Part shown: positions 34,490 to 42,111 of the stretch, in pieces
How the letters are laid out: every line of letters starts with the position of its first letter
Position numbering within the stretch: the stretch's first letter is position 1
Source of the DNA: an uncultured Acetatifactor sp.
GTDB taxonomy: Bacteria; Bacillota; Clostridia; Lachnospirales; Lachnospiraceae
Assembly: GCA_934402315.1 (NCBI GenBank)
Contig: CAKRTS010000021.1
Location: forward strand, 1 to 61,937
DNA length: 61,937 bases
Direction: 5' to 3'
The notes under the pieces: generated by a model
Told to the model about the DNA's origin: nothing
The model's database searches: none
The model's input: the letters and a program-made list of their open reading frames with translations, nothing else
Made by a program: the position numbers and the translations under genes

Positions 34490-34585
34490 ATGTATGTTAC
34501 ATACTCTGATTTAATTCAGATTGGAATGTTCATTTGCACCCTGATTGGATTGTGTTATGCAATCTTTCACGGGAAACGGAAATAG
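34490..34585 (+). CDS. Holin-like type I toxin, copy A
   Basis: A 31-residue peptide (MYVTYSDLIQIGMF, a hydrophobic stretch, then a basic end FHGKRK) that fits the putative holin-like toxin family (TxpA/BsrG type). These single-helix peptides insert in the membrane and are silenced by an antisense RNA. GAGAGGAGGG precedes ATG 34490 by 8 nt, so the earlier in-frame ATG at 34484 is less likely. A long structured leader, a hairpin starting at the stop codon (34584-34612) and a convergent minus-strand promoter match the architecture of type I modules. Confidence 0.7.
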   Translation: MYVTYSDLIQIGMFICTLIGLCYAIFHGKRK

Positions 34586-34587
34586 CC

Positions 34588-34677
34588 GCCACATCCCCAA
34601 AATGTGACGGCTAAGCAGAACTTATTGCTTTAGTTGTCTTTGTCGAGGGTAGGCCGCTTCTCTGGCTTTCCCTTCTT
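34588..34677 (-). ncRNA. Candidate antisense antitoxin RNA, unit A
   Basis: A strong minus-strand promoter 100 nt beyond the toxin stop would drive an RNA complementary to the 3' end of the toxin mRNA, as in txpA/RatA and bsrG/SR4. The 3' end is uncertain; the hairpin at 34584-34612 is shared by both strands. No ORF with a ribosome site is seen in this transcript. Confidence 0.45.
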
Positions 34678-34683
34678 ATGTAT

Positions 34684-34712
34684 ATAATACTACAATAATT
34701 CTTTCTCGTCAA
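34684..34712 (-). promoter_or_regulatory. Promoter of antisense RNA, unit A
   Basis: Minus strand TTGACG (34707-34712), 17 nt, TATTAT (34684-34689). Conserved in unit B. Confidence 0.7.
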
Positions 34713-34759
34713 ATATTTTCTTTTCCTTTTTCATAAATCATTTATACTTCGCTCTTATG

Positions 34760-35827
34760 TTACTTTTTCTTTTTTATTGCCAAAACGATTATAATTCCAG
34801 CAACGACACAACCCCCGACTACTCCGGCGATAACCGCCCAGAGAGGAATGACCGCGGGAAGAACTTCTGCGGAAAGAATCTCACCGCAGACAGTACAAAG
34901 TGTCTGCGTTTCTCCCTTTGTAAACAGCCCAGCTTCCTTTACTACTTTATACTGCGGGTTATGTCCGGTTGCCGGGATTACTTCAGGATCAACTTCCGCA
35001 CCGCATCTGGAGCAGAGATATGCTCTTTTGCCATCTTCTGTACAGGTGGCTTCCTGCAGCACCGTTTTTGTAGTTTCCAGTTCATGCCCCAGTGGCTCAA
35101 CTGTTTCTGTATAGGTGTCACCGCAGACAGAGCAGGAATAAATTGCTTCTCCGCTTTCCGTACATGCGTCATGCTCTGATTCTGAGATCAGCTGGTAATC
35201 ATGTTCCCCCAGTTCTCCTTCTTCAACGTAAGAATCACCACAGACGGAACATGTATAGGTCTTCTTAGCCGGTGTCTGGCAGGTACCGGGTTCTGCATTG
35301 GTAAGCTGGTAGTCATGCTCTCCCTTTTTTCCCTTTTCCGTGTAGGAATGACCACAAACTGCACAGGTATATACTTCCTTTGCCGCTTCAAGGCAGGTAC
35401 CGGGCGTAGATGCTACGGTATAGGTATGCTCTGCCTTTGGAGTTGTTTTAACCTTAGTCTCTCCGCACCCGGAACAGGTGGAAGTTTGTTCACCCTGTTC
35501 GGTACAGGTAGCTTCCTTTGTTACCGTGGTGACCCATGTGTGGGTGTGGGTAGGAGTGATAACAGGATCTGTTGAAATTGTTGATTGATCACCTTCAGGT
35601 AGGGAAGATGAATTATTCTTTGCACCAGAATAAAACTCTTCTGTAATTATCCTGTCAATTTCTTCCATAGAGTATCCCTGTTTATAAAGTTCGTTCATTC
35701 GTTCATTTTCTTCTCTTGTCAAGGAATTGACGGAAGTAGAGAGCAATATCCACGTTACTGACGCAAAGGTAAGTAACACGGCAACTCCCAGTAACCATTT
35801 TCTTTTCTTCAATACTCTCATTTTCAT
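34760..35827 (-). CDS. CxxCG-repeat extracytoplasmic protein, copy B
   Basis: A 355-residue near-copy of the 33131-34156 protein, with the same membrane anchor, repeats and C-terminal helix, plus a basic KKKK end. The main difference is the N-terminal linker: about 14 extra residues including GDQSTISTDPVITPT and a changed helical part (MNELYKQGYSMEEIDRIITEE). The repeats themselves are almost unchanged, so the duplication is recent or held by gene conversion, and the membrane-proximal part has diverged. Function unknown. Confidence 0.8.
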   Translation of the reverse strand: MKMRVLKKRKWLLGVAVLLTFASVTWILLSTSVNSLTREENERMNELYKQGYSMEEIDRIITEEFYSGAKNNSSSLPEGDQSTISTDPVITPTHTHTWVTTVTKEATCTEQGEQTSTCSGCGETKVKTTPKAEHTYTVASTPGTCLEAAKEVYTCAVCGHSYTEKGKKGEHDYQLTNAEPGTCQTPAKKTYTCSVCGDSYVEEGELGEHDYQLISESEHDACTESGEAIYSCSVCGDTYTETVEPLGHELETTKTVLQEATCTEDGKRAYLCSRCGAEVDPEVIPATGHNPQYKVVKEAGLFTKGETQTLCTVCGEILSAEVLPAVIPLWAVIAGVVGGCVVAGIIIVLAIKKKK

Positions 35828-35992
35828 AAAACCCCTCTTTCTATGTTTTTGGTCTTGTTCTGTTTTATATGTATATTGCATCCGGGCTCAGATTCCATGC
35901 ATATCTCTATAAACAAGTTTTCTTAATCTAATTCCAGTTACTTGTCCTCTATTAGGCACCTTTCGTCATCATATTTTTTGTATATAAAAGTC

Positions 35993-36021
35993 TTGCATTT
36001 CTATATCATCTATGATAGTCT
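35993..36021 (+). promoter_or_regulatory. Candidate toxin promoter, unit B
   Basis: TTGCAT (35993-35998), 17 nt, TAGTCT (36016-36021), identical to unit A with the same structured leader. Confidence 0.55.
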
Positions 36022-36159
36022 TTTGTTACGGGAAACCAGAGAGCCAGGCGGCTTACCCTCCTTTTCGGAGGGTTGCTAAGCCCCGGTGGGGCTTGTTTAG
36101 CAACGACCGGAGCGAAGCGTAGACCTAACCCTCCAGATACAGAGAGGAGGGCGATGCTT

Positions 36160-36255
36160 ATGTATGTTACATACTCTGATTTAATTCAGATTGGAATGTT
36201 CATTTGCACCCTGATTGGATTGTGTTATGCAATCTTTCATGGGAAAAGAAAATAG
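36160..36255 (+). CDS. Holin-like type I toxin, copy B
   Basis: A 31-residue peptide with the same sequence as copy A (MYVTYSDLIQIG..., ending GKRK) and the same GGAGGG site and leader. The hairpin after the stop (36254-36281) keeps its stem but has a different loop, which could make the paired antisense RNA specific for its own copy. Retention of two intact copies suggests both are under control. Confidence 0.7.
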   Translation: MYVTYSDLIQIGMFICTLIGLCYAIFHGKRK

Positions 36256-36257
36256 CC

Positions 36258-36341
36258 GCCACATCCTCACATGTGACGGCTGACGCTGTAAAGCGTTAAG
36301 CACCATTCGAGGGTAGGCCGCTTCTCTGGCTTTCCCTTCTT
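36258..36341 (-). ncRNA. Candidate antisense antitoxin RNA, unit B
   Basis: Counterpart of the unit A antisense RNA, from the promoter at 36348-36376 toward the toxin stop. It differs from unit A in the loop region, including an added GACGCTGTAAAGCGTT stem. Ends are estimates. Confidence 0.42.
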
Positions 36342-36347
36342 ATGTAT

Positions 36348-36376
36348 ATAATACTACAATAATTCTTTCTCGTCAA
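36348..36376 (-). promoter_or_regulatory. Promoter of antisense RNA, unit B
   Basis: Minus strand TTGACG (36371-36376), 17 nt, TATTAT (36348-36353). Confidence 0.68.
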
Positions 36377-36415
36377 ATACTTTCTTATCAATAAGAAAGT
36401 TATTTTCATAACAGC

Positions 36416-36440
36416 TAGGAGCGTACTCAGTACGCTCCTA
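36416..36440 (+). repeat. Perfect 25-nt palindrome before the signal peptidase gene
   Basis: TAGGAGCGTACT and AGTACGCTCCTA flank a single central base. The core 17 nt equal the hairpin before tatD. It sits 12 nt before the signal peptidase start, partly over the ribosome-site region, so it could affect translation. Confidence 0.6.
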
Positions 36441-36452
36441 AACAGGAGTGAA

Positions 36453-37040
36453 ATGAACAAGAAAAAGACAAATACCCCGCAGTACGCACCTGTAGGGTCC
36501 AAAATTTTAAGAAAAAGAACTCAGATAATCTGGATTGCATACTGGATCTATATTGCAGTCACCGTAATACTTCTTGGTTTATTTATGCGATTTGCAACAG
36601 CAAATACAATCGTTGCCTCCGGGTCAATGGAACCTGCCCTTATGACCGGGGATGTTGTGATATACAACCGCCTCGCCTATGTGTTCCGAGATATCCAGCG
36701 TGGCGACATTATTCTGTTCCACAGCGATGAATACAATATGGATTTGGGCAAACGTGTCATTGGCATTGCTGGCGATCATATCGAATTTCATGGCGGAAAA
36801 GTGTTTATTAACGGATTGCAATGTGATGAAAGTGCTTATTTGGCTGATGGAATCGAAACAAACTCAAGCCGAACCTTTGAAGTGCCGGAGGGCTGTGTAT
36901 TTGTCATGGGAGACAGCCGGGAAATATCTATCGATTCAAGATATTTTAAAAATCCCTATATCCCGATAGACGCCATCACCGGCAAGTATCTCGGCACAAT
37001 TCCCATCCGTTCAGCCATTTTGCCAAAGCTCCGCCGATAG
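36453..37040 (+). CDS. Type I signal peptidase
   Basis: A 195-residue membrane protease that removes signal peptides outside the membrane. One N-terminal helix (WIAYWIYIAVTVILLGLFM) is followed by the catalytic serine in VASGSMEPALMTGD and the catalytic lysine in GKRVIGIAGD. The later box reads FVMGDSREISIDSRYF, close to the usual GDNR-type motif but with an altered middle. The protein has one membrane segment, as in most Gram-positive bacterial SPases. The ribosome site is CAGGAGTG. Confidence 0.92.
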   Translation: MNKKKTNTPQYAPVGSKILRKRTQIIWIAYWIYIAVTVILLGLFMRFATANTIVASGSMEPALMTGDVVIYNRLAYVFRDIQRGDIILFHSDEYNMDLGKRVIGIAGDHIEFHGGKVFINGLQCDESAYLADGIETNSSRTFEVPEGCVFVMGDSREISIDSRYFKNPYIPIDAITGKYLGTIPIRSAILPKLRR

Positions 37041-37055
37041 CTCTCCGCAAAGACT

Positions 37056-37235
37056 TCATTGACAGCCTTTTTCAATCAGCTCTTTGATTTTCTCAAGTCT
37101 TTTCATCCGGCGCTTGTCTATGATTATGGTCACAATATTGACTATAATATAGGTCACGAGCGCAATCAGCAAAAATACGCCAAAACCATTGGGATTATTG
37201 TCCGCAATGACCAAAATTTCTCCGCCTGCTGCCAT
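37056..37235 (-). CDS. 59-aa single-helix membrane protein
   Basis: A small gene whose translation is MAAGGEILVIADNNPNG, then one membrane helix (FGVFLLIALVTYIIVNIV), and a basic helical tail (KRRMKRLEKIKELIEKG). It starts 20 nt after the stop of the tocopherol-cyclase-like gene on the same strand and ends 16 nt from the convergent signal peptidase gene. The ribosome site is weak. The clean layout of helix plus amphipathic basic tail supports a real gene. No family recognised. Confidence 0.55.
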   Translation of the reverse strand: MAAGGEILVIADNNPNGFGVFLLIALVTYIIVNIVTIIIDKRRMKRLEKIKELIEKGCQ

Positions 37236-37254
37236 TCTTCATCACTCTACTTTC

Positions 37255-38379
37255 TTACTGCTCCGTCTCTTCCTCTGCTCCCATCTCGCAGCCGACGTTT
37301 CTGACACTGATGTCATCGATCAGCTTGCGGTAGATTCCTTCTTTTTTGTACAGTCTCACACGGCCTGTACCTGTGCCGCCGTTCCAGAGCCTCTTATGGC
37401 GCATAATGCCATCCGGGTTCTCGTAATTCATGAACAGCATCTCGCTCTTTTTGCACCGGACTTCCACGAACAGCACCGCCTTCAGCGTCTCCTGCTTCAC
37501 GCGCCAGATCAGCTGATCCGGTGTCTCAATGCATTCAAATCTTGTCTTAGGGAGCATCCAGAACTTTGAAAAGTTAAACTCATAGCCTTGTCCCTCATAG
37601 CAGAACGCCCCCAGCAGCTTCCGCTCCATAGGAATGCCAAACACGACCGGTCTTCCCCCGCCAATGTCAAAGGCGCTGTTTGTCAGCTTCTTTCCGGTCA
37701 GTCTGCTCACCATATGATTCGAGGACAGCCATACCCAGGGCATCGTGAAGTCGCTGCCCCAGTTTTTATCCGCATAACCCCAACAGTTTTCCGGTTTTAC
37801 GTCATATACCTCACCGTTCCATGTCACTGTGCCGCTGTACAGAGTCTTCATGCCCTCCGCATGCCAATACATCTGAAATGCCTTCAGCTCCCGGAACAGC
37901 TTTCCGGCGCCGTAGCCGACATTGAACGGAAGCTTTTTCTCGATCTTGAGCTTCCACGACATTCTGCCGGACTGACACATATATTCCGGGTGTGCCACCG
38001 CATCCTCAGCGGACACATTGACGCGTCCCTTGGTCGCCGTCTCCGACAGATAACAGTCCTCCGCCGCCACCGCGAAGGGTGCTTTCCCCTTCAACGTCAG
38101 CTCATCCCAGCCGAAGAATCTGTGCAGCTGTGCGCCATCCTTTCCCCATGCACCCGCCTTCACCATGAGATAAGACGGACGCGGTTTAAAGACAGGCTTG
38201 CGCTCGCCCCTGTCCGGATTACACAGGAAAAAGGCGATGAAGAAAGACTTCTCTTTCCCCGTCTCTCTGCTGTAACCCGTGAAAGAATGCCACCACCAGT
38301 CGTACCCTCTGCCGCCGAACTTTCCCGTCAGCATGCACTCATCTCTCTGAATATCTGATTGTAATACCTTACTTTTCAT
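37255..38379 (-). CDS. Tocopherol-cyclase-like family protein
   Basis: A 374-residue soluble protein. GGRGYDWWWHSFTGYSRETGKEKSFFI at the N terminus, split here as landmarks GYDWWWHSF and TGKEKSFFI, and later PENCWGYADKNWGSDF and WVWLSSNHM resemble the lipocalin-like tocopherol cyclase family found in Lachnospiraceae, whose bacterial role is unknown. It is unlikely to make tocopherol. The start at 38379 follows GGGGAGGTT. The gene follows a GDSL hydrolase by 26 nt and precedes a small membrane protein. Confidence 0.72.
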   Translation of the reverse strand: MKSKVLQSDIQRDECMLTGKFGGRGYDWWWHSFTGYSRETGKEKSFFIAFFLCNPDRGERKPVFKPRPSYLMVKAGAWGKDGAQLHRFFGWDELTLKGKAPFAVAAEDCYLSETATKGRVNVSAEDAVAHPEYMCQSGRMSWKLKIEKKLPFNVGYGAGKLFRELKAFQMYWHAEGMKTLYSGTVTWNGEVYDVKPENCWGYADKNWGSDFTMPWVWLSSNHMVSRLTGKKLTNSAFDIGGGRPVVFGIPMERKLLGAFCYEGQGYEFNFSKFWMLPKTRFECIETPDQLIWRVKQETLKAVLFVEVRCKKSEMLFMNYENPDGIMRHKRLWNGGTGTGRVRLYKKEGIYRKLIDDISVRNVGCEMGAEEETEQ

Positions 38380-38405
38380 TCCGCACAACCTCCCCTTGTC
38401 AAAAT

Positions 38406-39488
38406 TTACTCCCAACCCATAACACTGCCAACCCTGGCAGCAACGATCTCAGCTGTCTTTCTCTGCGTCAGGGCGCTGGGATGCCAGTCCGCACCATAGC
38501 CGTCCTCTGCATTCTGCGCCGGCAGTGGCAGGAAATGAACCTTTGCATCGCCCTGTGCCTCCCGGAAGCCCTCCACAGCTTCTCCGAGTTCCTTCAGCAC
38601 CCTCTGATCCATTGTTCCCAGCATACAGAAAATCTGCGCCGACGGATTCTTTTCGCGGATGTATTTCAGGAACTCCATATACCGTACTTTATACTGATCC
38701 TTACGTTCCTGTATATCCTTGCACCAGCTGCAGTCATTCGTACCAAGATTAATTAAAATAGCATCGGGAACAAAACGGCTGAAATCCCATTTTTCCCATT
38801 TCGACTCATCCTCTCCGAAGAGCTTCTCCGAACCGGAAATATCGGTATACCGGTAAACCTCCGGCATGAGCCACTTGTCGGAGGGCGCTGTCGCCATCTC
38901 CTCGACATACCCGGAGATGATTCCGTTTCCGCTCCACGATACCAGACTCGCCTCAGCCCGCAAAAGCTTTGCCGTCAGCAGGGAATAAGACTTTGCGGGA
39001 TTCTCCGTCAGCGTTCGGAACGGCTGCAATTCATCCTCCGCCTCCACACCGTAGCCGCAGGTGATGGAATCACCGATAATCTCTATCCGTCTGTCAGCGT
39101 GTGCAGGAGGGGCCATGAGTCTGTCCGTATCAATCTCGACAAAACGGATGCCGCATTTGCCGAAAGCCGCCTCGGAATATTTCACAAGCCGGATTGTGAC
39201 CTGCTCCTCGCGATCGCTCTCATATAACGAATAGACATCCTCCTCACGGTTCAGGCAGATGCGCTTCCTCGGCTCCTCCTCATCATTGACATAAACCGCA
39301 ATACGTCCTCTGAGGTCGTCGTTGTCCTCACCCCATTCATTGGCATTGCTCCAGATCGAAGCCGCCGCCTTTCTGCCGACAAAGGTAAAGGCGATGCTTG
39401 TCCCGGAAAATCCGAGATACCTGACCCCATCCACAAACAATGTTCTTCCCGTAACCCTTACCTTGTCTTCCGTCGCCGTAAATCTCAT
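38406..39488 (-). CDS. SGNH/GDSL hydrolase, CE2-like carbohydrate esterase
   Basis: A 360-residue two-domain esterase. The N-terminal 120 residues form a jelly-roll-like part (FSGTSIAFTFVGRKAAASIW) and the C-terminal part is SGNH: block I IEIIGDSITCGYG (Ser), NLGTNDCSW (Asn) and GYGADWHPS (Asp-His). This order matches family CE2 acetyl esterases, which deacetylate plant polysaccharides or oligosaccharides. No signal peptide, so cytoplasmic. ATG 39488 has AGGAG 8 nt upstream; a GTG 9 nt earlier is less likely. Confidence 0.88.
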   Translation of the reverse strand: MRFTATEDKVRVTGRTLFVDGVRYLGFSGTSIAFTFVGRKAAASIWSNANEWGEDNDDLRGRIAVYVNDEEEPRKRICLNREEDVYSLYESDREEQVTIRLVKYSEAAFGKCGIRFVEIDTDRLMAPPAHADRRIEIIGDSITCGYGVEAEDELQPFRTLTENPAKSYSLLTAKLLRAEASLVSWSGNGIISGYVEEMATAPSDKWLMPEVYRYTDISGSEKLFGEDESKWEKWDFSRFVPDAILINLGTNDCSWCKDIQERKDQYKVRYMEFLKYIREKNPSAQIFCMLGTMDQRVLKELGEAVEGFREAQGDAKVHFLPLPAQNAEDGYGADWHPSALTQRKTAEIVAARVGSVMGWE

Positions 39489-39499
39489 GTCTGTCACTC

Positions 39500-40882
39500 C
39501 TATGCATTGGTTTTACTGTTTACCTCTGCGTCCATTATATTATCCCTCGTAATATTCTTCAACCATTTCTCACTCTTATACCGCCGGATAACCCACGGCC
39601 ATTTCACAAATTCGTCCGTACAGAGCAGGAAGTACACCCAGAGCACAGGAAGCTTCAGGACAAACGCTGCGAAAAATCCAAGCGGCACGGCATAACCCCA
39701 CATATCTATCGTATCGCAGATGAAGCCGAAGCGGCTGTCTCCGCCCGCGCGGAAAACGCCCGCGATCAAGGTCGTATTCACTGCGGCACCCATGACATAA
39801 TAAGAATTAATCAGCAGCATATATTTCAGATAGTGCATGGCTGTGTCCGTCAGGTCGACAAAACGCAGGACAAACGGTGTCGCGCAGAGAATGAGGATGC
39901 CTCCGATTGCGCCGCTCACAACGGTCAGCTTTATTGCACTTTTCACGCATTTCCTTGCTTCCTCCATCTTCCCCTCACCCATGATATTGCCCAGCAGAAT
40001 ACCGCTGCCGCTGGCAACGCCGAAGCAGAGCGTGGTTCCGAAGCTGCGCACAACCGTCACGATGGAATTTGCCGCCACCGCGTCATTTCCGAGATGCCCG
40101 AGAATTACGGAATACATGGAAAACGCCGTTCCCCATACAATATCATTCGCAAGCGCAGGCAGCGACAGCTTGACAAAATCCGCAAAGAGCACCTTATTGC
40201 GCAGGAATATGTATGCGGGATTCAGACGGACGTCCTTGCTCCGCAGCGAAACGACGATACACGCCAGCAATTCAATCAGACGGGATGCGGAGGTTGCAAT
40301 CGCAACGCCCAGAACCCCCAGCTTCGGCATGCCGAAGAGTCCGAAAATAAATACCGCATTTAGAAAGATATTGAGCACAAACGCCAGCATATTCAATGCC
40401 ATGCTGATCTTTACCCTTCCGATGCTCCTTAAAATAGAGAGGTAAACCTCCGTTATGCCCCAGCAAAGATAGGCAACGCTCAGCACCCTGAGATAAGAAG
40501 CGCCGTAAGCGATCAGCTCCGCGTCCTTTGTAAAGAGTTTCATAAGCAGCTCCGGACAGCCAAGCGCAAGAATGGCGAACAGCAGCGAAAAGCCCATCGA
40601 AAAACGGAGCGCTATTCCCTCAACGGCACGGATTGCCTGAAAATCCTTTTTTCCGTAATACTGTGCGCACAGCATGGTTGCGCCCGTTCCCAGCCCGTAA
40701 AAGACCATGAAAAGTATATTCGTGTACTGCGTCGCCAGAGATACCGCCGAAATCGCCGACTGGCTCACATAGTTCAGCATAATAACGTCGGCGGAGCTCA
40801 CCGCTGCACTCAGCAGATTCTGCACCACAATCGGCAGCGTCAGCTTAAAAATTTTCTTTGTCATTTCAGACCGTGTATTCAT
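39500..40882 (-). CDS. MATE-family efflux transporter
   Basis: A 460-residue protein with about twelve membrane segments and family blocks such as KLTLPIVVQNLLSAAVSSADVI near the start and a matching second half. It belongs to a different branch from the 25538-26932 MATE protein. The start at 40882 has AAGAGGA upstream; the longer open frame runs into the tRNA terminator and is not used. It lies 11 nt before the GDSL esterase gene in the direction of transcription. Confidence 0.9.
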   Translation of the reverse strand: MNTRSEMTKKIFKLTLPIVVQNLLSAAVSSADVIMLNYVSQSAISAVSLATQYTNILFMVFYGLGTGATMLCAQYYGKKDFQAIRAVEGIALRFSMGFSLLFAILALGCPELLMKLFTKDAELIAYGASYLRVLSVAYLCWGITEVYLSILRSIGRVKISMALNMLAFVLNIFLNAVFIFGLFGMPKLGVLGVAIATSASRLIELLACIVVSLRSKDVRLNPAYIFLRNKVLFADFVKLSLPALANDIVWGTAFSMYSVILGHLGNDAVAANSIVTVVRSFGTTLCFGVASGSGILLGNIMGEGKMEEARKCVKSAIKLTVVSGAIGGILILCATPFVLRFVDLTDTAMHYLKYMLLINSYYVMGAAVNTTLIAGVFRAGGDSRFGFICDTIDMWGYAVPLGFFAAFVLKLPVLWVYFLLCTDEFVKWPWVIRRYKSEKWLKNITRDNIMDAEVNSKTNA

Positions 40883-40938
40883 TACTGATTCCTCTTCCCA
40901 TATCACCGTTTGCCGGATAATAAATTCCTTTTTTGTAC

Positions 40939-40980
40939 AAAAAAAAGCCCCAAACTCGTCTATTAGCAAGCCTAGGACTT
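40939..40980 (-). terminator. Terminator after tRNA-Lys
   Basis: On the minus strand AAGTCCTAGG pairs, with G-U pairs, to TTTGGGGCTT, followed by eight T residues (40939-40946). Confidence 0.65.
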
Positions 40981-40985
40981 CTAAG

Positions 40986-41058
40986 TGCACCGCCAGGGGC
41001 TCGAACCCTGGACACCCTGATTAAGAGTCAGGTGCTCTACCAACTGAGCTAGCGGTGC
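40986..41058 (-). tRNA. tRNA-Lys (CTT)
   Basis: A 73-nt cloverleaf: acceptor GCACCGC/GCGGTGC, D-arm GCTCAGTTGGTAGAGC, anticodon loop CTCTTAA with anticodon CTT, T-arm CCAGGGTTCGAGCCCCTGG, discriminator A, no encoded CCA. Confidence 0.96.
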
Positions 41059-41095
41059 ATTTGCTTTGTTTTGTTTCCCTCACAACGCAAGAGTT

Positions 41096-41124
41096 ATTAT
41101 AGTACATGCTTTTGAAAAATGCAA
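41096..41124 (-). promoter_or_regulatory. Promoter of tRNA-Lys
   Basis: Minus strand TTGCAT (41119-41124), 17 nt, perfect TATAAT (41096-41101). Confidence 0.8.
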
Positions 41125-41169
41125 TACCTTTTTTCAAATTTTTTTAAAAAATTTCAAAAATACCGTAAA

Positions 41170-41197
41170 CTGGCGGTTTTGGGCGTAAAACCGCCAG
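41170..41197 (-). terminator. Hairpin after the sugar ABC operon
   Basis: CTGGCGGTTTT (41170-41180) pairs perfectly with AAAACCGCCAG (41187-41197), loop of 6 nt. It lies about 50 nt after the last permease stop on the minus strand, followed by T-rich sequence. Confidence 0.6.
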
Positions 41198-41247
41198 CTA
41201 CAATTTATGAAATTTGCTATACCGAACCCTTCTGGCGGTCAAACCGG

Positions 41248-42111
41248 CTATCCCTTCACCGCACCGCTGACGCCCTCCGCGTAATATTTCTGTGTGCACA
41301 TGAACAGCGTCGCTATCGGTATGGAAATAACCACCGCTGCCGCCGCAAAGCTGCAGAACCACTGGTCTATGTATTCCCTGTCAAGCATCTGGTACATACC
41401 CACCGCAACCGTGTAATAGTCCTTGTTCGGCCCGCAGAGCACCTTGGCGAGCATGAAATCCTTAAACGGCCCCGCAAAGGATGTCAGCAGTGTATACACC
41501 ACAATCGGTTTGGAGAGCGGCATAATGATCTTTGTCAGCACATGCCATCTCGTCGCGCCGTCTATCAGCGCCGCCTCGTCCAGTGCAATCGGTATGGTAT
41601 CGAAAAAGCCCTTCGCCACATGATAGCCGACACCCGCTCCGCCGGCATACACCGCCACCATGGCGACGCGCAGCATCGGGCCTCCCGTCCAGCCGAGCAT
41701 CTTTATGATATAGTACACTGCAATCATGGACATGAAGCCCGGAAAGAGGTGTATAATCATCGCGGCATTCATCAGCGTCTTTCTCGACCGGAACCGCAGC
41801 CTCGACAGCGTGTACGCAACCGACACGACGAAAAAGGTAGAGATCAGGCAGCTCACGACTGCCACAATCAGCGTGTTCAGCATCATCTGCGGAAAGTTAA
41901 ACACAGAGAAGTCTGTGAACAGCTTGACATAATTATCCCATGTATAACTGGTCGGGAAAAATGTCGAGCTGTAGGAACCCTTTGTCCCGCGAAAGCTTGT
42001 GAGCAGCACCCAGAACAGCGGGATCAGCCAGACGAAGGCGAGCGCAGCCAGAACAATATGCGCCAACACAACGAGGATTCTCTTCTTCAAAGGTCTTTTT
42101 CTCTTTTTCAT
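41248..42111 (-). CDS. Sugar ABC transporter permease (MalG-like)
   Basis: A 287-residue inner permease with six membrane segments. The ATPase-docking EAA loop reads EAALIDGATRWHVLTKIIMPLSKP. The first segment (ILVVLAHIVLAALAFVWLIPL) and final segment fit MalG-type permeases of maltose or maltodextrin importers. It overlaps the MalF-like gene by 4 nt. No ATPase gene is in the cluster; a shared MsmX-type ATPase elsewhere is usual in Firmicutes. Confidence 0.92.
   Translation of the reverse strand: MKKRKRPLKKRILVVLAHIVLAALAFVWLIPLFWVLLTSFRGTKGSYSSTFFPTSYTWDNYVKLFTDFSVFNFPQMMLNTLIVAVVSCLISTFFVVSVAYTLSRLRFRSRKTLMNAAMIIHLFPGFMSMIAVYYIIKMLGWTGGPMLRVAMVAVYAGGAGVGYHVAKGFFDTIPIALDEAALIDGATRWHVLTKIIMPLSKPIVVYTLLTSFAGPFKDFMLAKVLCGPNKDYYTVAVGMYQMLDREYIDQWFCSFAAAAVVISIPIATLFMCTQKYYAEGVSGAVKG

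Larger units (their letters stand above)
33131..34712. repeat. Tandem duplication, unit A
   Basis: This unit and 34760-36376 share almost all sequence: the CxxCG-repeat gene, a long leader, the small toxin gene and the antisense promoter. The offset is 1629 bp at the repeat-protein stop and about 1670 bp at its start and the toxin. The 42-bp difference is an insertion encoding an extra linker in unit B. Confidence 0.92.
34760..36376. repeat. Tandem duplication, unit B
   Basis: Second copy of the unit described at 33131-34712, in the same orientation. The end near the antisense promoter is shorter than in unit A by a few bases and the toxin hairpin has changed loop sequence, so both modules have drifted slightly. 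Confidence 0.92.
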
